NCBI GenBank assembly: GCA_011772595.1
Contig: WVZH01000352.1
Coordinates: forward strand, 248 to 5,494
DNA: 5,247 nucleotides
Source: Anaerolineales bacterium
GTDB lineage: Bacteria > Chloroflexota > Anaerolineae > Anaerolineales > E44-bin32
Reading direction: 5' to 3'
The notes under the pieces were generated by a model, which was given only the letters and a program-made list of their open reading frames with translations, ran no database searches and was not told the DNA's origin. Numbering within the stretch: position 1 is the first letter of the stretch; the number at the start of each line of letters is the position of its first letter. A program made the position numbers and the translations under genes. Positions 1 to 5,247 of the stretch are shown here, piece after piece.

Positions 1-569
1 ACTGACTCGGATGATGCCAGGGTTGAGATCTGGAAGCTCGTTGCTCCTGACACGGGAACGCACGATGTTGTTGTTACCTTTAGCGCGGCCTTATCGAGAC
101 ATGCTATTGCGGGTGTGATGACCTTCACCGGTGTGGACCAAACCACGCCCCTTGGGCCGTTCGCAGCCGAAAACGATCACTCTACCCATACAGCCCAGGT
201 ATTTCTCAACTCCGCATCAGGTGAGCTTATCTTTGGGATTGTCGCCTCCGAGTACGAGGCCCTAACCACAGACCCTGGTCAAACAGAGCAGTGGAACATC
301 AGTGTCAGCGGCACCAGAACGAATGGGGCTGGAAGCACCAAACCCGGTGCCAGTCTTGTCGACGTGAGGTGGACGCTGGATTCGGCAGACCACTGGGCCG
401 CCGCCGCGGTAGCGATTAAGCCGTCAGCAGCCGCTCCGTCGGTGTCTGTAACGATCACCTCGCCGACGAGTGGACCGAACTACACGACGGACCTGGATAC
501 GATCACCGTCGGAGGTTCGGCAAGCAGTGGGCTCGGGATCTCAGTTGTCAATTGGAGCAATGATCGTGG
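1..569 (+). repeat. Upstream copy of a tandemly duplicated gene segment (partner 4679..5247)
   Basis: This segment encodes the visible part of the N-terminal module and the start of Ig-like repeat 1. It aligns codon for codon with 4679..5247 at an offset of 4678 bases, checked at three anchors: Asp4 of the visible protein (10 versus 4688), the Ile of ITSP (454 versus 5132) and the Trp of WSNDRG (553 versus 5231). There is a one-residue gap in each copy that cancels out. Identity varies: the stretch 13-33 differs at a single base from 4691-4711, while the region around residues 60-90 is much more diverged. Confidence 0.85.
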
Positions 570-3500
570 TGGCTCGGGAGTCTGCTCGGGGACCGACAGT
601 TGGAGCACCGGAAGCATTACGCTCGCTTTGGGTGCCAATGTCATCACCATCACGGCAGAAGACACCGGAGCCAACACGGCATCCGATGTGCTCACGGTGA
701 ACTACAACCCAACAGATGGTGAGGTCCCGTCTGTTTGGATCACCTCCCCGACGAACAATCCAACGTATTCCACAAACAATAGCTCCATTTCTCTGGGTGG
801 AACCGCCAGTGACAACGTGGGAGTCGTGGAAGTCACGTGGAGCAACAGCACCGGAGGCTCAGGCACCTGCTCGGGCACCGACAGCTGGAGCACGGGAAGC
901 ATTACGCTCGTTTCGGGCGACAATGTGATTACCGTGACTGCACAGGACGCTGCCGGCAATACGGCAACGGATACGATCACGGTCACTTACAATCCAGATC
1001 CGCCGCCTCCTCCGCCGGAACCTCCAACAGAACCAACCCCTGGCCAGGGCGACACGGAGGTCTACACGGGGTTTGATGGGTCAAGCGGCGTTCAGCCTAA
1101 TGTACTCCTGGTCCTCGACAACTCAGGTAGCATGGACAAGATGATCCCTGCCGGCCTCGATCCCAGTGGGTATAACTCCGCTACCACCTATGATGTTTAC
1201 GACCCTGGCAATGACAAGTGGCTGACAAACACGGTCTATGTTTATGATCTGGATGGGGACAAGGACCAACCACTTAGCTATCTCACGGCAAGCAATTTCC
1301 CCTGTGCTGAGCCAAGCTCCATCATGCAGACGAACGGCTTCTGGAACGGCCATATCGTTCTCAAGGGTGATTGGACAAATAGCAGCTGGGCAAACCTTCA
1401 ACCAGCTGACATCGATTACTGCATCCCTTCGGACTGGCCATCGGGAACGCCTTATCCGCCATATACCTATCCGTTTTCGTCAAGGGTGGGCAATTTCAAT
1501 AACTACCTCTACAGCGGCGCAGGCTCGACCCTGAAGATGAGAATCGAGGTCGCCAAGGAGGTTCTGGCAGATCTCGTCGCATCCACTTTCGGGATTCGAT
1601 TCGGGTATATGATATACAACGCAAAAGGGGACCTTCGGGACACGGCCAATGAATGGTTCTACAATCAATATGGCTACTACCCAAAGCTAAAGAACGAAGG
1701 CGGGTCGATCGTGTTCCCGGTTCAGGACATGACCTCGGGGCCTACGGGGACGCGCCAGCAGTTAGTCGACCTAATCAATGCCACAGATATATGGGGGGGA
1801 ACGCCGCAGTCCGAGTCCCACTATGAGGCCCACCGGTACTTCATGGAAAACTCTTTGCCCAAAGGGGGACCCTTCTTTGATACTGGGGCGTACAAAGACG
1901 AAGACACCCCCATCCAGAGCTGGTGCCAGAAAAACTACGTGGTTCACGCCACCGACGGCAGGACCAGAGATGAGGACAACAACCGGATCCTGTGGGATGA
2001 GATCGGGGATATAGACGGTGACGGCAGAGAGACGCCATATCCGGATTATGATTACATAAACACGGGAGATAACGAAGCGGGGTGGACGGATTTCACCGAC
2101 GATGTTGCTCAGTACATGTACACAACCGATCATTCGAGCCTTCCGGGGATGCAGAACGTGATGACCTACATGATCGGATTGGACGTTAATCTCTCTATTT
2201 TCCAGGAGGCGGCTGATCAGGGGGGTGGAAAATATTACTGGGCCGACAGCGCCAGTGGTCTGACCAACGCCTTCCACAGCATTGTCACTGAGATCCTCCA
2301 GGAGGACTCCTCCTACACGGCGCCGGTCATTCCGGTCAACTACATGGAGAAGACCGAGAGCAAAGACGAGATCTTCATCGCCCTTTTCCGTCCAACCGTG
2401 GGCAATTTCTGGCCGGGAAACATCAAGAAGTTCGGTATCGCGACCGAGGACAACATTGGTCTGGGCATCTCAAAAGGAGACCTTGTGGATCTCTATGGGC
2501 TTCCCGCTCTCGATCCGGACGATCAGATCCTGGAGAGTGCTGTCTCCCTGTGGGGACCCTGGGCCGATGGGGGCGATGGCAACAACGTCACCAAAGGGGG
2601 CGCCGGAGAGGTGCTCATGAATATGGACCTCTCAAACAGGAATATCTATACATTTCTGGCAGGAAAGACGAATCGCCCACTGAGCCATCCCTCGAACGCT
2701 TTTAAAACCAATAACGCAAGCCTGACCCTCGGACGGCTTGGCCTTTCGGCGACCCAAACCGACGAGTGGTACGAGATTGTAAACTATATCAGAGGATATG
2801 ACTCCTATGACGAGGACCAGGATGGAGATACCACAGACAAGCGGTCCTGGCTCCTGGGGGCCATCATCCACTCGAGGCCTGCCGTTATTTCCTATGATGA
2901 AGACACCGCGGTCGTATTTGCCGGGGCCAACGACGGCATGCTCCATGCCTTCTGGGACGGAGATCCTGCCGTGCATCCAGGAGGTTCGGAACTCTGGGCC
3001 TATATCCCACCGACCCTTCTTCCGACATTACAATTTTTGAGCGGTGACGGCCAGGTGCCAGCTTTCTATGTGGATGGGGCGCCCAAGGTTTATCTAGAAG
3101 ATGCCAATAACGATGGAAGGATCGTAAAGTCCGATGGCGATAAGGCCATTCTGATCTCCGGCCTCAGGCGAGGTGGGCAGCACTATTTTGCCCTCGATGT
3201 GACAGACCCTGAAAACCCAGAGGTTCCGTCAGGTTGGGCCGACTGGGGCGTGTGGGAGACCGACACGGTTTGGCGAAGTACGGGCATGATCGGGCCTGAC
3301 ATGACCACGGATTCTTCTGACTACGCTACTGCCACGTACCCCTATCTCGAAATGGGGCAGAGTTGGTCGACCCCTGTCATCGAGGCGATCAACTATGGAG
3401 GAACCCCAAAACCCGTCGCCTTCATCGGGGCTGGGTACGATCAGAACCAGGACAACGCGGTGCCGGCTGCTGACACGATGGGAAGAGGTGTCTATGCTGT

Positions 3501-4365
3501 GGACGTTCTCACCGGGTCTCCCGTGTGGACGTACACGAACGCAGAGGACTCCACCATAACCCACTCCATTCCTAGCTCTGTAGCCGCGATCGATACCACG
3601 GGAAGCGGCATGGCCGATCGACTCTATGTCGGGGATACCGTGGGAAAACTCCGGCGTTTTGACATAGGCGCCACGAATCCAGCGAGCTGGACAGGAAAGG
3701 TTCTCTTTGACGCCGACCCCTCGGGGACAGCTTACAGGAAGTTTTTCTATCCACCTGATGTGACAGAGGAAGGGGCGTACGACATGGTCTACATCGGAAG
3801 TGGCAACCGGGCCCATCCTTTGGAAAGCGCAAACATCGACTATCTTTATGCCATCAAGGATCGGGACGCGGTATCGGCTTTGACCGTGAGTGACCTTGTC
3901 AATGTGACCGATGGCAAACTGATGACCGGCACCGAGGCGGAGAAGAATGCGATCAAGGCCAACCTCGAGAGCATGGACGGATGGTATATCCAACTGGAGA
4001 ACACAGGCGAAAAGTCCCTCGCCCCTCCCCTGGTCTTTGGAGGCGTGGTCTATTACACGACTTTTGAGCCTGATGCGACAGCCGCTGTAGATCCCTGCGA
4101 GGCGGTCGCAAGCCTGGGTACGGCGAGACTCTATGCTCTCGATTACAGGACTGGTAATGCAGCATACAATTTCGATGAGACCGACGGGAATCTCAACAAG
4201 AGCGACAGATCGTTGAGCATCGGCGGGTCCATCCCCTCAGGCGTGGTGATCGGTATGATCGATGGAATTGCTATCGGCAAGGTGGGTGTTGATGGAACCG
4301 TTCCCTCTGTGATGGTTGTAAGCGGTAGCGGTCTCTACCCGACCTTCTGGCGGTATATGTATTAA
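1..4365 (+). CDS. pilY1: PilY1/PilC-type type IV pilus tip adhesin with VWA domain and modular N-terminal extension (5' partial)
   Basis: The reading frame is open from base 1 to the TAA at 4363, giving 1454 visible residues (numbered here from base 1). Order: an uncharacterised beta-rich module (residues 1 to about 143), two Ig-like repeats (147-237 and 244-332), a Pro/Glu linker (333-347), a VWA domain (about 368-767) with D-N-S-G-S at 373-377, and the PilY1 C-terminal region (about 771-1454). Family landmarks of the propeller are RSWLLGAIIHSRP at 948, GGQHYFALDVTDP at 1058-1070, GQSWSTP at 1119-1125, TTFEP at 1353 and LYALDYRTG at 1377-1385. PilY1 proteins sit at the type IV pilus tip, promote pilus assembly with minor pilins, and mediate adhesion or surface sensing. 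About 90 residues including the signal peptide lie upstream, judged from alignment with the next gene. The projected length of about 1544 residues exceeds the roughly 1160 of Pseudomonas PilY1, mostly through the N-terminal extension. The family call is firm; the symbol is by family, not orthology. Confidence 0.9.
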   Translation, partial: TDSDDARVEIWKLVAPDTGTHDVVVTFSAALSRHAIAGVMTFTGVDQTTPLGPFAAENDHSTHTAQVFLNSASGELIFGIVASEYEALTTDPGQTEQWNISVSGTRTNGAGSTKPGASLVDVRWTLDSADHWAAAAVAIKPSAAAPSVSVTITSPTSGPNYTTDLDTITVGGSASSGLGISVVNWSNDRGGSGVCSGTDSWSTGSITLALGANVITITAEDTGANTASDVLTVNYNPTDGEVPSVWITSPTNNPTYSTNNSSISLGGTASDNVGVVEVTWSNSTGGSGTCSGTDSWSTGSITLVSGDNVITVTAQDAAGNTATDTITVTYNPDPPPPPPEPPTEPTPGQGDTEVYTGFDGSSGVQPNVLLVLDNSGSMDKMIPAGLDPSGYNSATTYDVYDPGNDKWLTNTVYVYDLDGDKDQPLSYLTASNFPCAEPSSIMQTNGFWNGHIVLKGDWTNSSWANLQPADIDYCIPSDWPSGTPYPPYTYPFSSRVGNFNNYLYSGAGSTLKMRIEVAKEVLADLVASTFGIRFGYMIYNAKGDLRDTANEWFYNQYGYYPKLKNEGGSIVFPVQDMTSGPTGTRQQLVDLINATDIWGGTPQSESHYEAHRYFMENSLPKGGPFFDTGAYKDEDTPIQSWCQKNYVVHATDGRTRDEDNNRILWDEIGDIDGDGRETPYPDYDYINTGDNEAGWTDFTDDVAQYMYTTDHSSLPGMQNVMTYMIGLDVNLSIFQEAADQGGGKYYWADSASGLTNAFHSIVTEILQEDSSYTAPVIPVNYMEKTESKDEIFIALFRPTVGNFWPGNIKKFGIATEDNIGLGISKGDLVDLYGLPALDPDDQILESAVSLWGPWADGGDGNNVTKGGAGEVLMNMDLSNRNIYTFLAGKTNRPLSHPSNAFKTNNASLTLGRLGLSATQTDEWYEIVNYIRGYDSYDEDQDGDTTDKRSWLLGAIIHSRPAVISYDEDTAVVFAGANDGMLHAFWDGDPAVHPGGSELWAYIPPTLLPTLQFLSGDGQVPAFYVDGAPKVYLEDANNDGRIVKSDGDKAILISGLRRGGQHYFALDVTDPENPEVPSGWADWGVWETDTVWRSTGMIGPDMTTDSSDYATATYPYLEMGQSWSTPVIEAINYGGTPKPVAFIGAGYDQNQDNAVPAADTMGRGVYAVDVLTGSPVWTYTNAEDSTITHSIPSSVAAIDTTGSGMADRLYVGDTVGKLRRFDIGATNPASWTGKVLFDADPSGTAYRKFFYPPDVTEEGAYDMVYIGSGNRAHPLESANIDYLYAIKDRDAVSALTVSDLVNVTDGKLMTGTEAEKNAIKANLESMDGWYIQLENTGEKSLAPPLVFGGVVYYTTFEPDATAAVDPCEAVASLGTARLYALDYRTGNAAYNFDETDGNLNKSDRSLSIGGSIPSGVVIGMIDGIAIGKVGVDGTVPSVMVVSGSGLYPTFWRYMY
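439..711 (+). repeat. Ig-like repeat 1 of the first gene (residues 147-237)
   Basis: A roughly 91-residue beta-sandwich unit running from SVTITSP to LTVNYNP. It has the pattern ITSPT...Y.T....I.VGG.A.......V.WSN..GGSG, a C-SGTDSW core, then NVITITAEDTGAN. The pattern resembles bacterial Ig-like or glucodextranase-B-like domains, which act as spacers or carbohydrate and protein contact modules on exported proteins. It repeats with a 95-residue period in the next unit. The family name is from pattern memory; the repeat itself is directly visible. Confidence 0.8.
730..996 (+). repeat. Ig-like repeat 2 of the first gene (residues 244-332)
   Basis: Second copy of the unit, from SVWITSP to ITVTYNP. 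The core CSGTDSWSTGSITL is identical in protein sequence to repeat 1, and the DNA of that core (868-910) matches 583-625 at 40 of 43 bases, an offset of 285. Each copy carries one cysteine at the same place (583 and 868). A proline-rich linker follows immediately. Confidence 0.8.
997..1041 (+). other. Proline/glutamate-rich linker between Ig-like repeats and VWA domain
   Basis: Fifteen residues starting at Asp333, with six consecutive prolines followed by E-P-P-T-E-P-T-P. Such stretches form extended, stiff spacers in exported adhesins. It marks the boundary between the N-terminal extension and the PilY1 core. Confidence 0.8.
1099..2301 (+). other. VWA domain with MIDAS-type metal site and large insertion
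   Basis: The first strand (NVLLVLDNSGSM) carries the MIDAS Asp-x-Ser-x-Ser at 1117-1131. The likely MIDAS threonine is in GGTPQS (1801) and the Asp in ATDG (1954), so all elements of a metal-dependent adhesion site are present. About 131 residues (1138-1530) separate the first strand from the following helix (KMRIEVAKEVLADLVA). This insertion holds a DLDGDKD loop (1246-1266) and two cysteines (1303 and 1420) that could pair. The domain ends near the helix TNAFHSIVTEIL. VWA domains of PilY1 proteins are linked to surface sensing and adhesion. Confidence 0.85.
2311..4365 (+). other. PilY1 C-terminal domain (beta-propeller, Neisseria PilC-type)
   Basis: The first part (2311-2841) contains FRPTVGNFWPGNIKKFGI, the usual lead-in of this family. 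The propeller proper starts at RSWLLGAIIHSRP (2842) and runs to the stop. Its blade motifs include VFAGANDGMLHAF, FALDVTDP, WSTPVI, VAFIGAGYDQ, YAVDVLTG, LYVGDTVGKLRRFDIG and LYALDYRTG. In characterised PilY1 proteins this domain controls pilus extension and retraction and binds calcium in one loop; the equivalent loop here (3592-3618) lacks some of the acidic ligands. Confidence 0.9.
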
Positions 4366-4394
4366 ATAAACGATGACGCCCGTAGCGTTTCGTT

Positions 4395-4400
4395 GGAGGA
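4395..4400 (+). promoter_or_regulatory. Ribosome binding site of the second gene
   Basis: GGAGGA is a near-perfect anti-16S complement and lies eight bases before ATG 4409. It selects this start over the in-frame ATG at 4373, which has only A/T-rich sequence upstream. The whole intergenic gap (4366-4408) is 43 bases. It holds this site and a weak hairpin, with no convincing -35/-10 pair, which fits translation from a shared transcript. Confidence 0.85.
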
Positions 4401-4408
4401 TTAGGACC

Positions 4409-4492
4409 ATGAAGACAAAAATTGCGCGAGCTCTCTCTCTAGCTGTCTTATCCACTCTCATTTTGCTGACGGGGGTCATATCCGCCCATGCC
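4409..4492 (+). other. Sec (SPase I) signal peptide of the second gene
   Basis: The N-terminus has a basic n-region (Lys2, Lys4, Arg7), a hydrophobic stretch from Ala8 to Ile24 rich in Leu, Val and Ala, and an A-H-A motif at residues 26-28 that fits signal peptidase I cleavage before Ala29. There is no lipobox cysteine, so a lipoprotein is unlikely. This supports both the ATG at 4409 as the start and export across the inner membrane. The first gene's signal peptide is presumably equivalent but lies outside the window. Confidence 0.88.
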
Positions 4493-5247
4493 GCGGTAGT
4501 CGTAGAAGACGTATCAGTGGGCACAACCTCCGGGGGTTCCAGTATTACGATAATAGCCCATCAGGCATCAGGGTCTGATCGTTTCATGCTAGTCGGCGTT
4601 TCTTTAAACAACGACTCCTACGAGACAGTCACAGGGATTACGTTCAACGGCATACCCTTAACTCTTGTCGGAACAGAGGCAAAAAGCGACGATGCCAGGG
4701 TGGAGATCTGGAGCCTTGTCAACCCCGACCTTGGAAATCACGATGTTGAGATCACGTTTAGCGAGGCCATTTATAGACAGGCGATTGCTGGCGTTGTCAC
4801 GTTTAGCGGTGTGGATCAGACCTCGCCCCTTGGGACATTCGCTTCTGCTAAGGCTGACGGAACTCTCGCCAGCGTCGATGTTCCCTCAGCAACAGATGAA
4901 CTGGTTTTCGGCATTGTTGCAGCAGAGACGCCGTCGGGCTTAACTGTAGGCTCTGGACAGACAGAGCACTGGAATGTGGTCGCCGGTGGCGGCAAGACAG
5001 AGGGAGCTGGAAGCACCGAGGCAGGTGCAGCGACGGTCACGACTTCGTGGGCGTTAGGTTCTTCAGACCATTGGGCCGTTGCCGGTGTGTCGATCAGGCC
5101 TTCCAGTGGTGTCACCTCACTCTCCGTGGCGATCACCTCGCCGACCAGTGCTGCGACATATTCGACGGACACGGGCACGCTCACCCTTGGGGGTGTGGCC
5201 AGTGGACCCAAGACTATCACACAGGTCACCTGGAGTAATGATCGGGG
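4409..5247 (+). CDS. Secreted tandem paralogue of the upstream pilus tip adhesin (3' partial)
   Basis: An uninterrupted frame runs from ATG 4409 to the window edge (279 full codons plus two bases). It starts with a Sec signal peptide (residues 1-28), then an uncharacterised module (about 30-231), then the beginning of an Ig-like repeat (from about residue 237, first strands only). Residues 91-144 match the first 54 visible residues of the upstream protein at 38 positions, and the two stay aligned to the window edge with no net gap. Shared landmarks include DDARVEIW, AIAGV, TFxGVDQT, GQTE-WN, GAGST, SDHW and WSNDRG. No cysteine is visible in this part. The start is chosen for GGAGGA eight bases upstream and the signal peptide right behind it; an in-frame ATG at 4373 has no ribosome binding site. 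The gene lies 43 bases after the previous stop, so co-transcription is likely. It may be a second PilY1-like protein or an adhesin sharing only the N-terminal half; the missing 3' part decides. Confidence 0.85.
   Translation, partial: MKTKIARALSLAVLSTLILLTGVISAHAAVVVEDVSVGTTSGGSSITIIAHQASGSDRFMLVGVSLNNDSYETVTGITFNGIPLTLVGTEAKSDDARVEIWSLVNPDLGNHDVEITFSEAIYRQAIAGVVTFSGVDQTSPLGTFASAKADGTLASVDVPSATDELVFGIVAAETPSGLTVGSGQTEHWNVVAGGGKTEGAGSTEAGAATVTTSWALGSSDHWAVAGVSIRPSSGVTSLSVAITSPTSAATYSTDTGTLTLGGVASGPKTITQVTWSNDR
4679..5247 (+). repeat. Downstream copy of the duplicated gene segment (partner 1..569)
   Basis: This is the partner of the segment at the left edge, inside the second gene, at a constant offset of 4678 bases. 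The two copies differ at many positions spread along the alignment, so this is an old duplication under protein-level constraint rather than an assembly artefact or a fresh copy. The alignment is cut by both window edges; the true repeat may extend further in both directions. Confidence 0.85.
5117..5247 (+). repeat. Ig-like repeat in the second gene (truncated by window edge)
   Basis: From SLSVAITSP to WSNDRG the second gene repeats the first half of the same Ig-like unit. It matches repeat 1 of the first gene (WSNDRG is identical) better than repeat 2 (WSNSTG). The edge falls just before the position of the conserved cysteine, so its presence cannot be checked. Confidence 0.75.

Noticed and set aside
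115..117. ATG as the start of the first gene
   Set aside because: The frame is open back to base 1, and the upstream codons align with residues 91-128 of the second gene. This ATG falls inside a conserved strand and would remove the signal peptide, so it is an internal Met.
583..910. Direct repeats as a possible CRISPR or mobile-element signature
   Set aside because: There are only two copies 285 bases apart, in the same reading frame and encoding the same protein core, so they are protein domain repeats.
1771..2277. 168-codon open frame on the minus strand
   Set aside because: It is antisense to the VWA domain, with no recognisable protein motif and no independent evidence of translation.
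3229..3993. 254-codon open frame on the minus strand
   Set aside because: It lies entirely inside the PilY1 propeller coding region, which has clear family motifs. The antisense translation has no recognisable motifs and looks like a codon-bias shadow.
4373..4375. In-frame ATG as an alternative start for the second gene
   Set aside because: It would add 12 residues ahead of a complete signal peptide and has no ribosome binding site. An in-frame TAA lies directly before it at 4367, and GGAGGA favours 4409.
4368..4390. Hairpin as a rho-independent terminator
   Set aside because: The stem is only five pairs with a mismatch above it, and no T-run follows. It also overlaps the run-up to the next gene's ribosome binding site.
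4816..5229. 137-codon open frame on the minus strand
   Set aside because: It is antisense to the second gene, whose frame is supported by a signal peptide, a ribosome binding site and alignment to the paralogue.

Overview
The window holds two large secreted-protein genes in a row on the + strand, both cut by the window edges, and almost no non-coding DNA. The first (1..4365, 5' end missing) encodes a PilY1/PilC-type type IV pilus tip protein. It has an uncharacterised N-terminal beta-rich module, two Ig-like repeats, a proline-rich linker, a von Willebrand factor A (VWA) domain with an intact-looking metal site, and a C-terminal PilY1 beta-propeller. The second (4409..5247, 3' end missing) starts 43 bases downstream. 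It has a strong ribosome binding site and a clear Sec signal peptide, followed by the same N-terminal module and the beginning of the same Ig-like repeat.

The main structural observation is that positions 1..569 align with 4679..5247 at a constant offset of 4678 bases, with small compensating indels and no net gap. The window therefore spans one full period of an apparent tandem gene duplication plus the first 569 bases of what follows the next start. Projecting gene 2's start back by 4678 puts gene 1's start about 270 bases upstream of the window and gives a full-length protein of about 1544 residues. Whether gene 2 also carries the VWA and PilY1 propeller cannot be seen here.

The organism should be a Gram-negative bacterium with type IV pili. 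Moderate GC content (mid-50s by eye) and the look of the PilY1 protein, with its large insertion in the VWA domain and acidic DxDGD loops, suggest Desulfobacterota or another former-deltaproteobacterial lineage. This is a low-confidence inference from style, not from a marker gene.

Working model: both products are exported by Sec. Gene 1 sits at the pilus tip with its C-terminal propeller facing the minor pilins and its N-terminal module and Ig-like repeats reaching outward as the adhesive part. Gene 2 would be an alternative or accessory adhesin sharing that outer part. The short gap without a convincing terminator or promoter suggests co-transcription. No RNA genes, insertion sequences, CRISPR arrays or origins were seen.
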